From contig NZ_CP013200.1 of the NCBI RefSeq assembly GCF_001445575.1, forward strand, positions 3,534,001 to 3,598,000: a stretch of DNA of 64,000 nt, in the 5' to 3' direction. This DNA comes from Arthrobacter alpinus. GTDB taxonomy: Bacteria > Actinomycetota > Actinomycetes > Actinomycetales > Micrococcaceae. Below are positions 45,354 to 53,763 of the stretch, piece after piece. The position numbers and the translations under genes are program-made. Position 1 is the stretch's first letter. The number at the start of each line of letters is the position of its first letter. Below the pieces are notes generated by a model that searched no databases, had not been told where the DNA came from, and was given only the letters and a program-made list of their open reading frames with translations.

Positions 45354-46413
45354 GATTCTCCTTGGGTGAAAATGCTGCGGCAAAGGCATGGGCTGCCATG
45401 GCCGGTACTGCCGGTGCGTGGGACGGGAGCTGTAGTCCCATGGCTGGTGTGTTGCTGGTTGCTTGGTCGTTTTCAGGTGCCGCTAGAGACTCTGGCGCTG
45501 TTTCTGTGGTTGTACCCTGTCCCGGGTCCATCACTGAAGCCGGAATAGACTCCAGCAGCTCCTCCACGACAACGGGGATGCGGGGCAGGGTATCGTCGGG
45601 ATCGGACTCCGCGGCGTTGGGGTTGTTCAGGGTTTGCTCGCCCGCACCACCCAAGACGTTGCTGGCATCGACCACGATGACAGTGACGTTGTCGCGGCCC
45701 CCGGAACGCAGGGCGGCCTGGATCAGGGAATCCACGGCGTCCTGCGGGTGACGCAGGGTGCTCAGAACGCGGTGGATCTGGTCATCGCCCAGTTCGCCGG
45801 TCAAGCCATCGGAGCAGACCAAGATCCGATCGCCTTCTTCTACGGGGACCAGCCAAAAGTCGGCTTCGGTATCCGATCCGGTGCCCAAGGCGCGTGTCAC
45901 CACATGCCGGCGCGGGTGCACCAGCGCCTCCTCGGCGGTGATCAGTCCCCCATCCACCATTTCTTGGACTTCGGAATGGTCCACGCTGATCTGGGCAAAT
46001 ACGCCTTGACTGAGCCGGTAGGTTCGCGAATCGCCAACGTTGAACACCAGCCAATACGGCACTGTGCGTTCTTCCACCAGGACCACGCCACTGACAGTGG
46101 TGCCGGCCCGGGCGTTAGCCAGTTCGCGGATCCGCGCGTCGGCCTGACGCAATGCCTGTTGCAAGTCCGACGCCGTTGCCTCCCGGGAGCCAGCGCTCAA
46201 CAACCGCTGGTTGCTGAGCACTTCAATGCACTCACGGCTTGCGACCTCGCCTGCTTCATGCCCGCCCATGCCATCGGCAACGGTAAAGAGCGGATCGGCG
46301 GCCAGGAAGGAGTCCTCGTTGAGCTCACGCCGAAGTCCGCGGTCGGTGCCAAAGCCGAAGCCGAGGCGGACCCCCGAGCTATTTTCGCCGTGCTTGCCGT
46401 CCACTGAACTCAT
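45346..46413 (-). CDS. PP2C family Ser/Thr protein phosphatase
   Basis: A 355-residue PP2C phosphatase. Metal and catalytic motifs are complete: GTDRGLRRELNEDSF, FTVADGMGGHEAGEVAS, LVFNVGDSRTYRLSQG, HVVTRALGTG, ILVCSDGLTGEL and GGRDNVTVIVVDA. The catalytic domain ends near residue 245. The remaining 110 residues are Pro/Ala/Glu-rich and probably disordered; unlike many PknB-linked PP2Cs there is no obvious membrane segment. It overlaps the FHA stop by four bases and the following gene by eight. It is the natural antagonist of the kinase at 41267-43060, matching the kinase-phosphatase pairs of actinobacterial cell-envelope loci. Confidence 0.95.
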   Translation of the reverse strand: MSSVDGKHGENSSGVRLGFGFGTDRGLRRELNEDSFLAADPLFTVADGMGGHEAGEVASRECIEVLSNQRLLSAGSREATASDLQQALRQADARIRELANARAGTTVSGVVLVEERTVPYWLVFNVGDSRTYRLSQGVFAQISVDHSEVQEMVDGGLITAEEALVHPRRHVVTRALGTGSDTEADFWLVPVEEGDRILVCSDGLTGELGDDQIHRVLSTLRHPQDAVDSLIQAALRSGGRDNVTVIVVDASNVLGGAGEQTLNNPNAAESDPDDTLPRIPVVVEELLESIPASVMDPGQGTTTETAPESLAAPENDQATSNTPAMGLQLPSHAPAVPAMAAHAFAAAFSPKENHG

Positions 46414-46790
46414 ACTTTTTCCACCAAGAAAGACCTGTCACCAAAATGCACCCGGGAGCCAGGCCGAGCCAGGGCGGGGGTTCCACCCACCAACGGGGTC
46501 TTCGCTCCGTTTGAGGTACTAATGGCACTGCCATTAGTGGAATGACGATCGGTAACCCACAATCCTTCGGTCGAGACACTCAGGTGCAGGTGGGTCTTGG
46601 ACACCGATCGGGTGGAGTCCTGGATAGGGATGAGACGGGAAATCATCTCCCCATCGTATCCGGCAGGATTGCGACCAATGAGCGCCGTTGATCCCAACTC
46701 CTCGGTCCGTCCATCATCGAAACTCAACCGCAGCGCGGTCCTGGCTCCTTGCGGACGAGCGCGGGTCTCCCCCGCCTCGTTATCGGGCAC
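46410..46790 (-). CDS. FHA domain, C-terminal part of a frameshifted RDD-FHA protein
   Basis: The last 126 codons of what is probably one gene spanning 46410-48550. They encode an FHA domain: RTEELGSTALIGRNPAGYDG, SVSKTHLHLSVSTEGLWVTD and DRHSTNGS, with the usual Arg, Ser/His and Asn-Gly. The apparent GTG start at 46790 has no ribosome binding site. The frame is open and clearly coding further upstream to about 47036, reading Gln/Pro-rich sequence (WPEAQQFHQQNAQQEP) that continues the tail of the RDD protein. It should therefore be read as a domain, not a separate protein. The stop overlaps the PP2C start. Confidence 0.85.
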   Translation of the reverse strand: MPDNEAGETRARPQGARTALRLSFDDGRTEELGSTALIGRNPAGYDGEMISRLIPIQDSTRSVSKTHLHLSVSTEGLWVTDRHSTNGSAISTSNGAKTPLVGGTPALARPGSRVHFGDRSFLVEKV

Positions 46791-48550
46791 AGCCGCTCCT
46801 GGAGTCTGTGACCACGGGCTAGCTGGGGCGGGATGCGCAGATTGGGCCTGTTGGGCTTGCGGGCTGAACTGCTGTGACGGCTGACTTTGCCCACCCTGCT
46901 GGAACGATCCGGGAGCCGGCGGAGCAAAGGTCTGCTGCTGGAACCCGGTGGCAGGCTGTTGGAACTGCTGTGCCTGTTGGGCAGCAGGCTCTTGCTGCGC
47001 GTTCTGCTGATGAAACTGCTGTGCCTCGGGCCAGGGGCAACTGGTGGGCGGGTGATCCCCGGAACATTGGTGATGGGACCCTGATCCACCGGTAGTTGGA
47101 CTGCAGGAGCCGACGGCGGCGGCGCAAAGGGGTTGCCTTGCTGTCCGTTGAACTGCTGTCCAGTTCCCTGCGGGCTCTGGAACTGGCCTGGCGTTTGGCT
47201 CGGGTTCTGGAACTGGCCCTGCACCTGCGGGTTCGGGTTCTGCTGGCCGGGAACCTGCTGGCTCTGGAACTGGCCTGGCGTTTGGCTCGGGGTCTGGAAC
47301 TGGCCCTGTGCCTGCGAGTTCGGGTTCTGCTGGCCGGGAACCTGCTGGCCTTGCTGGCTCTGGAATTGAATTACGGGAGGTGCGAAGGGATCCACGGCAG
47401 CCCCCTTCTTCTTATTCCGGCGTCCGGCGCGGGTAGCTGGCGCAGGAGCGGCCACGGCAGTAGGAGCACCGGGGAACTGCCCGGCAAATTGCTGTGCAGG
47501 ACCGGGCGCTACACCCTGCCCTGAACCGGGCGCTGCGCCCTGACCCGAAGCAGGCACTGAAGCCGAAGCAGGCACTGAAGCCGAAGTATAAGGAGAAACC
47601 GGCGCAACTGGACGAGCCGCTGGGCGGGCCAACGGAGACTGTACCTGTGAAATGGTGGCGACAGGGGCCGGGGAGAAGTTTTCCCGCTCCCCGATGCCGC
47701 CGGTCTCCAGTGGATTGCGGCCCTTGGCGACGTTGAAGACCAGGGTGTGGGCTACCTTGTCGTGCCAACCCTGCTTTTTGCCGTTCTTATCCCAGATGTT
47801 GGAGATCAGCATCACGATGGGTCCTGCTGTAGGCACCACACTGCTCAGGCTAACCATGAGCGACCGCAAGAAGATGGCCAGCAACCCTGCGGGGTGGCCT
47901 TCCATATTGGTAGTGCGCAGACCGAGTATCACGTTGCCTAGTGTCTTACCCGATTTGGCTTCCCACATCCACTGCCACACAACGTAGGCAAGAGAGAGCA
48001 GCGATGCCACGCCCAGGAGGATGCTCAGCCACATGAAGTTGTAGACTGTGCCGCCCTCCACCGCCGTGGTGGAGACTAACGCCGAACCGATGCCAGCGCC
48101 TGCACTTAGTAGGATCGCTGGCGGTACGCCGTCAATGATCTTGGCAGCCAAACGCCGGCCCGCCCCACCATTGGCCAGAGCTGTTGCCTCGGCTGCGCGA
48201 GGGTCCGCCCCTACCTGCACGGGAGGAAGAAGGGGACCTCCGGCAGCTGTGGAGACGTTGACTATTCCTGGCAACCTCTGGGCAATCTGCGTCTGTGAGC
48301 CGGGCGCACCAAAGCCGCCAGCACCATAGCCGGGTGCACCGCCCGAGCTACTAGGCGCACCGGATCCGGGAGCATACGGGTTACCGCCAGCAGCGAATGG
48401 ATTCGCGGAAGGACCACCCAAAGGAACCGAGGATGGCGTGGGCGAGGCAGCCCGATTGGACACCGCACCACCGCAGATCGTGCAAAAAGCCGCCCCCACG
48501 TTCAGGGCCGCCCCACAATTCCGGCAAGGTTCCGCCATATTTTGCGCCAT
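46724..48550 (-). CDS. Zinc-ribbon RDD membrane protein, frameshifted before its FHA domain
   Basis: From the ATG at 48550 the protein has a zinc ribbon (CRNCGAALNVGAAFCTICGG), a Gly/Pro linker, then an RDD domain at about 125-285. The RDD part has GRRLAAKIIDGVPPAILLSA, membrane segments with FMWLSILLGVASLLSLAYVV, and KTLGNVILGLRTTN. A long Gln/Pro-rich tail with repeated GQFQ and PGQQNPN motifs follows. After ITRPPVAPGP (near 47036) the frame turns Arg/Ser-rich and is out of register. Adding one base to the four G at plus-strand 47034-47037 gives VAPWPEAQQ and joins it to the FHA domain, a protein of about 710 residues. RDD function is unclear; here it probably anchors an FHA domain at the membrane. 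Confidence 0.82.
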   Translation of the reverse strand: MAQNMAEPCRNCGAALNVGAAFCTICGGAVSNRAASPTPSSVPLGGPSANPFAAGGNPYAPGSGAPSSSGGAPGYGAGGFGAPGSQTQIAQRLPGIVNVSTAAGGPLLPPVQVGADPRAAEATALANGGAGRRLAAKIIDGVPPAILLSAGAGIGSALVSTTAVEGGTVYNFMWLSILLGVASLLSLAYVVWQWMWEAKSGKTLGNVILGLRTTNMEGHPAGLLAIFLRSLMVSLSSVVPTAGPIVMLISNIWDKNGKKQGWHDKVAHTLVFNVAKGRNPLETGGIGERENFSPAPVATISQVQSPLARPAARPVAPVSPYTSASVPASASVPASGQGAAPGSGQGVAPGPAQQFAGQFPGAPTAVAAPAPATRAGRRNKKKGAAVDPFAPPVIQFQSQQGQQVPGQQNPNSQAQGQFQTPSQTPGQFQSQQVPGQQNPNPQVQGQFQNPSQTPGQFQSPQGTGQQFNGQQGNPFAPPPSAPAVQLPVDQGPITNVPGITRPPVAPGPRHSSFISRTRSKSLLPNRHSSSNSLPPGSSSRPLLRRLPDRSSRVGKVSRHSSSARKPNRPNLRIPPQLARGHRLQERLCPITRRGRPALVRKEPGPRCG

Positions 48551-48567
48551 TTCCTTACGTACCCTTC

Positions 48568-49149
48568 TTAGGACTTCTTCTTCATCATCTGCGCCAACTT
48601 GGAACGAATGCCGTCTCCGCCTTGGTCCTGCGCCTGCCCGGGCGCCCAATGGCCGCCTTGTGAATCCTTGCTCGGATCCCGGCTCAAGACTTTGCTTTGG
48701 GCGCGGCTTTGGGCGCGGGCCTTCGCATCGGCCAGCAACGAACGCGGTGAGAACTTTGCCCGTTGCCGTTTCCAGAATCCTACCGACCCACTCATGCCTT
48801 GGACGGAATGTTCCACATGTTGCCAGTATGTGGCGACATCTTCTTCACTGGGCTGGCCCGGCCCAAAGATGGCGGCATCGGCCTTTTCGGCCAGCAGCGC
48901 AGTGGTGCCTTGCGTCGTTGGGAAGGCGCTATAGAGCGACACCGCCGTTTCCCGGCGAGTTCCACTGCTATTGACGCCGGCACCCAGATCAGTGGCCAAG
49001 CTCATGACTTCTGACCAGCCACCGCCCACCCGATCCGAGGGCAGACCGGTAGTGTGGCGCTTCTTACGGCGACGGGATTTCAGCACCACAATCAAAATCA
49101 GTGGCAGGACAATGACGATGATCGGAATGGCAGCAACGCCCACGATCAT
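48568..49149 (-). CDS. C-terminal part of the transglutaminase-fold membrane protein
   Basis: This 193-codon frame starts at once with a membrane segment (MIVGVAAIPIIVIVLPLILI) and continues with a basic stop-transfer (KSRRRKKRH) and a cytoplasmic helical domain (GGWSEVMSLATDLGAG, DAAIFGPGQPSEEDVATYWQ, KRQRAKFSPRSLLADA). It has no ribosome binding site, and its first codons overlap the end of the preceding frame. Adding one base to the four C at plus-strand 49159-49162 turns GIWGPS-stop into GIWGTILMIVGVA and gives one continuous protein. It is therefore the last membrane segment and tail of the gene that starts at 51173. Confidence 0.8.
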   Translation of the reverse strand: MIVGVAAIPIIVIVLPLILIVVLKSRRRKKRHTTGLPSDRVGGGWSEVMSLATDLGAGVNSSGTRRETAVSLYSAFPTTQGTTALLAEKADAAIFGPGQPSEEDVATYWQHVEHSVQGMSGSVGFWKRQRAKFSPRSLLADAKARAQSRAQSKVLSRDPSKDSQGGHWAPGQAQDQGGDGIRSKLAQMMKKKS

Positions 49150-51173
49150 CAGGATGGTCCCCAGATGCCGGCCTGGCTATCCTTCTTACCGTCGGTGTCC
49201 AGCGCATCGGGTGCACTGTCCGGCGGCAGATCGGCAGGTTCCTGCGGCGGGGGCGGGGGCTGGAGGACCTGCGGCTTGGGCTTGGAAGCGTTCTGCGGCT
49301 CCGGCGGGTTCGGCACGTGGTCCTTGTCCGGCGTCGGATTGAACGGCACCCAACCCAGACCGGCAAAGTTGACCTCAACCCAGGCGTGGACATCGGCGCC
49401 CTTCACCTTGATGGTGGAGGCACCATTGTTGGCATCCTTTTCATCCAGGTAGAAGCCCATGACCACGCGGGCGGGAATGCCCAGGTGGCGTGCCATAAGC
49501 ACCATGGCCGTGGCGTACTGCTCGTCGTCGCCCACCATTTCCTTACCGCTGAGCATCTTGGTGATGCGCGCGGCACTATGGCCGGAGTTGGACTGGGTTT
49601 GCCCCTCCAAGCCATTGCTGAATTTGCCCTCACGCTGGAAGGCGCCTTCCAAGGCCTGCACCTTTTTCAGCGGGGTGTCCGCCTCGCCAACAAACTCATT
49701 GGCCTTGGTGCCCACAACCTGCGGCACGTTCTCCAGCTTGGGCAGGTTCACGCGGCCATAGTCGGAGCCGGCCAACTTGTTGCCGTCCACCTGTGGGAAC
49801 GCCACGTCCATGGAGTAGGCATCACCCTTGGCCACCCCCTGCAGGTTCAGTGCGGTTCCGGATTCCTTGTTCAGGTACAGGGTGGGTGTGGCGCCTTGAG
49901 CGCTCTGGTAGCTGAGGCTGCCCGCCACGGCCACATTGGGAATCCACACGCCTGAGTACCCATCAATGACAAGTCCGACGGCGGATCCCTCACCATTGCT
50001 GCCTTGGTTAAGTGCCTTCGGATCTCCAATCGGGGAAAAGGATGCCGAGGAGTTGGGGTCCACGTTGAATACGACGCCGTCATAGTTGTCCATGGCCGCA
50101 ATCCGGACCCGGCCGTTCTTGGGCAAGCCCTCAACGGTGAACAGGACGGTGTCTTTTTCATTCTTCACGTAGTCGCGGAACTTAGTCAGAGGAGAGGGCA
50201 GCGCGTGCAGATCCGGCGGCGGAATCACGGTATCGCGCAGCACCTCCCGGTCACTCGACTGGGTCAGGGCCGGGGCGGCGGCCATCGTGACGGCGCTGGC
50301 AACGAGGATGACCCCGGCACCTAGTCCGATGCGGCGCAATAGTGAGGCGCGGGCACCTGCTGTGTCCTGCACCTGCTGATTGGCCGAGATGGATCCTGCC
50401 ATCTCACGGCGCAGCAGTTCGTGGCGGTAGGCCAGCCAGACAATGGCGCCCACCGTCAGTAAGGAGCCGCGCAGCACGGGGAGGAATACCTCCGCTGTAC
50501 CAAAGAGAATAGCCGTGATGAACAGGGCCACCACCGGCACCAGCGCCCAGTAAGCGTTGCGCATCCGCCAGGCCAAGGTGCCGGCCACTATGGCCGCCAC
50601 AAAGGCCGAGAGGTAAGGGACCACCATCACGTCAACACTGGTGCCGACCGGCGGCGCGAGCGTCAGTAACTGCTTCCAGGACAGCATGATGCCCAACAGC
50701 AGCCCGCGCAGCGAGTCACCGCTGGGAAGGAAGCCCAGAAGAGCCTCCTGAGGTGCGGCCAGGGCGCTGCCAAAGATCATGTAGCCCAGGAAACCAACAC
50801 CCACCATGGAGATCAGGCCAAGGCGCCAATGGGCACCCATCGCTGCCACGCCCAGACCCAGCACAATGGCGCCGAAGCCGGCCACCAGGTACGCCGGATC
50901 GTGGCCAAACGTGGGGCCGAAGCCCAAGACGGCGATGCCGAGCAAGAGCGCCATGACGGCACCGTCAAGGAGGAAGTGCCACCAGAGGCGGCCGCCTGCG
51001 AACGCGGAGGATTGGCGCCCATGGACGGGTCTGGGTGTCCTTTCCTTGGGCACTCTTTCATTCGGCGCACCGGCATCGCGCTGGGCCCGGCGCCGGGCAC
51101 GGCTGCTGGCCTGCCCCGGATTCCCTGGCTGGTTTTCCTGCGGCTGTGCTGCCGCACTCCTTCGGGCGCTCAA
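49149..51173 (-). CDS. TgpA-like transglutaminase-fold membrane protein, catalytic residues replaced
   Basis: A 674-residue frame, about 865 once the downstream part is joined. A basic N-terminus precedes six to seven membrane segments (residues 55-290). An extracellular region with a transglutaminase core follows at about 530-620. The core reads KEMVGDDEQYATAMVLMARH, GIPARVVMGFYLD, ADVHAWVEVNFAGLGWVPFN, then PTP. In active members the first motif has Cys where this protein has Asp about 548 (GDDEQY), and FDPTP has Asp where this has Asn about 612. Only the His remains, so peptidase or cross-linking activity is doubtful. Followed by a Pro-rich stretch and a frameshift at 49159-49162. Its start overlaps the DUF58 stop by four bases. 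Confidence 0.88.
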   Translation of the reverse strand: MSARRSAAAQPQENQPGNPGQASSRARRRAQRDAGAPNERVPKERTPRPVHGRQSSAFAGGRLWWHFLLDGAVMALLLGIAVLGFGPTFGHDPAYLVAGFGAIVLGLGVAAMGAHWRLGLISMVGVGFLGYMIFGSALAAPQEALLGFLPSGDSLRGLLLGIMLSWKQLLTLAPPVGTSVDVMVVPYLSAFVAAIVAGTLAWRMRNAYWALVPVVALFITAILFGTAEVFLPVLRGSLLTVGAIVWLAYRHELLRREMAGSISANQQVQDTAGARASLLRRIGLGAGVILVASAVTMAAAPALTQSSDREVLRDTVIPPPDLHALPSPLTKFRDYVKNEKDTVLFTVEGLPKNGRVRIAAMDNYDGVVFNVDPNSSASFSPIGDPKALNQGSNGEGSAVGLVIDGYSGVWIPNVAVAGSLSYQSAQGATPTLYLNKESGTALNLQGVAKGDAYSMDVAFPQVDGNKLAGSDYGRVNLPKLENVPQVVGTKANEFVGEADTPLKKVQALEGAFQREGKFSNGLEGQTQSNSGHSAARITKMLSGKEMVGDDEQYATAMVLMARHLGIPARVVMGFYLDEKDANNGASTIKVKGADVHAWVEVNFAGLGWVPFNPTPDKDHVPNPPEPQNASKPKPQVLQPPPPPQEPADLPPDSAPDALDTDGKKDSQAGIWGPS

Positions 51174-52501
51174 GCGACGGCCTTTCTGAGAACTGCTGCC
51201 AGATCGCTGAGCTCGCCCAAGGTAAGGACGGTCAGGTCGGCAATGTTTGCGCGGGCCGCATTGGCCCCAGTGAAGCAGCGGATGGCAAAGGCACGCACTC
51301 CCGGCGGCACGGACGCCGCCGCACTGCGCAGTTGCGCCGGGGTCACCTTCGAACCCACCACGAAGAACACCACGGACGCATTAGGCACCAGGTCGGAGAG
51401 TGTGCGGGCCAGGTCAACGGAGTTGCCCCGGCGGTTGAAGGCTTCAAGTCGAGTCATGTCATCCAACAGATTCTTGCCCGTCTCGCAACGGATGGGCCCC
51501 TTCTGGGTGATGACGCTCAACTCGCGGCTTTCCTTGATGGCCTGCCTCCCCAGAGAGGCCGCAGCAGAAATCGCCAACTCAAAATCGTCGTCGTGCTCGT
51601 ATTCATCGGAGTTGATGGAGAGCGCAACAGCCATGTGGGAGCGGCGGGTTTCCTCAAACTGGCGCACCATGAGCTTGCCGGTGCGGGCAGTGGTCTTCCA
51701 GTGAATGTGCCGGCGATCGTCCCCGGGAACGTAGTCCCGCAGAGCGTGGAAGGCGATGTCCGAGCTGGACAGCTCGCGGGTGGTCAAGCCCTCGAGATCG
51801 CGCAGGAATCCTGCAGCCGGGCCGTCCAAGGCGGTGGTGCGGGGGTGCACAAACAGGTCTGTCGGGTCCGTCCACAGCATTTGGCGGCGTAACAGTTGCA
51901 GCGGATCGGCCCGCACGGAACGCACCGGGCCAACAGTGATCACGGCACGGCGGGTGGTGGGAATGGTGAACAGGTCGTCGTGGATCTGACTGGGTGCCAT
52001 ACGCGGCAGGTGGAATAGCGCCGTGGCCTGACCAACGGGCAATTCCAGGGCGGCCGGCAGGACCTGACGGGGCGAGGTGTTGGCCACGGCAATGCTGCCC
52101 ACGGCGTTGTCGCCCACGGCAACACGGGTGCGGGCCAGATCGAGCTTGACGGCATACATTGAGGTGCCCAGCACAAAGGCTATGGCAATCAGCAACAGCA
52201 CCACAGCCAGCAGCGCGGCCACCTTGGCTTCCTGCCAGCCGAAGAGCGCGCCGAGGATCCACAGCAGCACGGCTGCTCCCAAGACCACCCAGCCCAGTGT
52301 GCTGACCGTGGCCAGTGCCGGGCTGATCCAACGTTTGAACCAGCCGGACACCGCGGCCCACGTGGGGCCAAGGTAGATGGTGGCCACCTTGCCCGCTTCT
52401 CGGGTGAGCGAGGCAGGGTGCAGGCGTGTTGGCGTTCCTTCGCGTCGGAAGGGGCGGGAGAGGAACTCCCCTGCTTTCCCTGCGCTGGATTTAATGCTCA
52501 T
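51170..52501 (-). CDS. DUF58 domain membrane protein
   Basis: A 443-residue protein. Two close membrane segments near residues 62-105 (ALATVSTLGWVVLGAAVLLW and KVAALLAVVLLLIAIAFVLG) precede an extended region. The conserved DUF58 block is VPGDDRRHIHWKTTARTGKL, followed by MVRQFEETRRSHMAVALSIN, a von Willebrand-A-like core. Such proteins are regularly encoded between a MoxR ATPase and a TgpA-like transglutaminase, as here, and are thought to work with MoxR in assembling envelope complexes. GAAGG lies a few bases before the ATG. It is 118 bases downstream of moxR and overlaps the next gene. The molecular role is not known. Confidence 0.93.
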   Translation of the reverse strand: MSIKSSAGKAGEFLSRPFRREGTPTRLHPASLTREAGKVATIYLGPTWAAVSGWFKRWISPALATVSTLGWVVLGAAVLLWILGALFGWQEAKVAALLAVVLLLIAIAFVLGTSMYAVKLDLARTRVAVGDNAVGSIAVANTSPRQVLPAALELPVGQATALFHLPRMAPSQIHDDLFTIPTTRRAVITVGPVRSVRADPLQLLRRQMLWTDPTDLFVHPRTTALDGPAAGFLRDLEGLTTRELSSSDIAFHALRDYVPGDDRRHIHWKTTARTGKLMVRQFEETRRSHMAVALSINSDEYEHDDDFELAISAAASLGRQAIKESRELSVITQKGPIRCETGKNLLDDMTRLEAFNRRGNSVDLARTLSDLVPNASVVFFVVGSKVTPAQLRSAAASVPPGVRAFAIRCFTGANAARANIADLTVLTLGELSDLAAVLRKAVA

Positions 52502-52619
52502 GGTTTACCTTCGAATGATGGTGCTGTGTTGTTGCTGTTGCTGGCTCAACTGCGGCTAAGTGCTGTGTTGCCCTGTGCTGTGACTACGCGTGAATGCGCG
52601 GCTAATGCCGGGCAGCCGC

Positions 52620-53591
52620 CTACAGTGAACTGCGCTGCTGTGGAGCGGCGACTTCGGCCATGACGCGGCTGAGAACTGCCTCAGGAGTGGCGCCGGCAAA
52701 TTCCGCTTCCGGGTCCATGACAAAGCGGTGCGTCCACACGTAGGGAGCCAGTTCCTTAATATCGTCCGGCAGCACGTAGTTGCGGCCCTTGGCGGCAGCC
52801 CAGACCTTGGCGATGCGCACCATGGCAATGGCGCCGCGGACCGAAACGCCCAGACGGGTTTCCGGGGCGTTTCGGGTTTCTTCGCAGAGGCGGGAAATGT
52901 ATTCCAGCACGGCGGCGTCTGCGTGCGTGGTGGCAGCCAGGTCCGCCATCTCGGAGACGGCCTGCGGGGTGATGATGGCCTGCAGGCTTGAGGTGCGGTC
53001 GCGTTGGCTGGAACCGGCCAGCAGCTGCACCGTGGAGGCGTGGTCCGGGTAGCCAATGGAGGTTTTGACGAGGAAGCGGTCCAGCTGGGCTTCGGGTAGG
53101 CGGTAAGTACCGGCCTGCTCAATGGGGTTCTGGGTTGCCAGCACCATGAACGGCCGGCCAGTCTCATGGGTGATGCCGTCCATGGTCACGCGGGATTCTT
53201 CCATGACTTCCAGCAGGGCCGACTGAGTCTTCGGCGATGCCCGGTTGATCTCATCGGCCAACACAATCGTGGCGAAGATGGGGCCCTTGTGGAATTCAAA
53301 TTCCTGAATCTTTTGATCGTAGATCATCACGCCCGTGACATCGGAAGGCAGCAGATCAGGGGTGAACTGGATACGGGAGTTGGTGCCCTTGACCGTGGCC
53401 GAGAGGGCGCGCGCCAGCATGGTCTTTCCTGTACCGGGAGCATCCTCGAACAACACGTGACCTTCGGCAAGCATGGCAGCCAAGGTCAGGCTGATGACCT
53501 GGGACTTGCCCAGAATTGCCTGGCCAACGTTGGCTACCAATTTCTCAAATGTTCCTGCAAACCACGTGGCCTGTTCGGGCGTCATGGACAT
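52620..53591 (-). CDS. MoxR family AAA ATPase
   Basis: A 323-residue AAA+ chaperone-like ATPase. The Walker A is LFEDAPGTGKTMLARALS, the Walker B VLADEINRASPKTQSALLEV, and sensor 1 is FMVLATQNPIEQAGTYRLPE. The motif EAQLDRFLVKTSIGYPD follows, and the C-terminal lid has RLGVSVRGAIAMVRIAKVWA. MoxR ATPases usually activate or assemble proteins with von Willebrand-A-like domains such as the DUF58 protein encoded next. I start at the ATG at 53591 with AGAGG seven bases upstream, rather than the frame opening at 53612. It is preceded by 172 bases after the giant surface protein gene, so it may have its own promoter. Confidence 0.95.
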   Translation of the reverse strand: MSMTPEQATWFAGTFEKLVANVGQAILGKSQVISLTLAAMLAEGHVLFEDAPGTGKTMLARALSATVKGTNSRIQFTPDLLPSDVTGVMIYDQKIQEFEFHKGPIFATIVLADEINRASPKTQSALLEVMEESRVTMDGITHETGRPFMVLATQNPIEQAGTYRLPEAQLDRFLVKTSIGYPDHASTVQLLAGSSQRDRTSSLQAIITPQAVSEMADLAATTHADAAVLEYISRLCEETRNAPETRLGVSVRGAIAMVRIAKVWAAAKGRNYVLPDDIKELAPYVWTHRFVMDPEAEFAGATPEAVLSRVMAEVAAPQQRSSL

Positions 53592-53763
53592 AGTGCATCC
53601 TCTTTCGATCAAGTTTGTTCAAGCATTGTTTGCAGTAAAAACCTGCACTAGTTTATCCACTAATTGGTGTTACCCGCCATTAGCGGCAATTTGTGGGTTC
53701 AAAGACGGCGGCACGCACCTTTTCGGGCCGTCCCACCGCCGGTGGTTAAGCGTGGGGTTTGGG

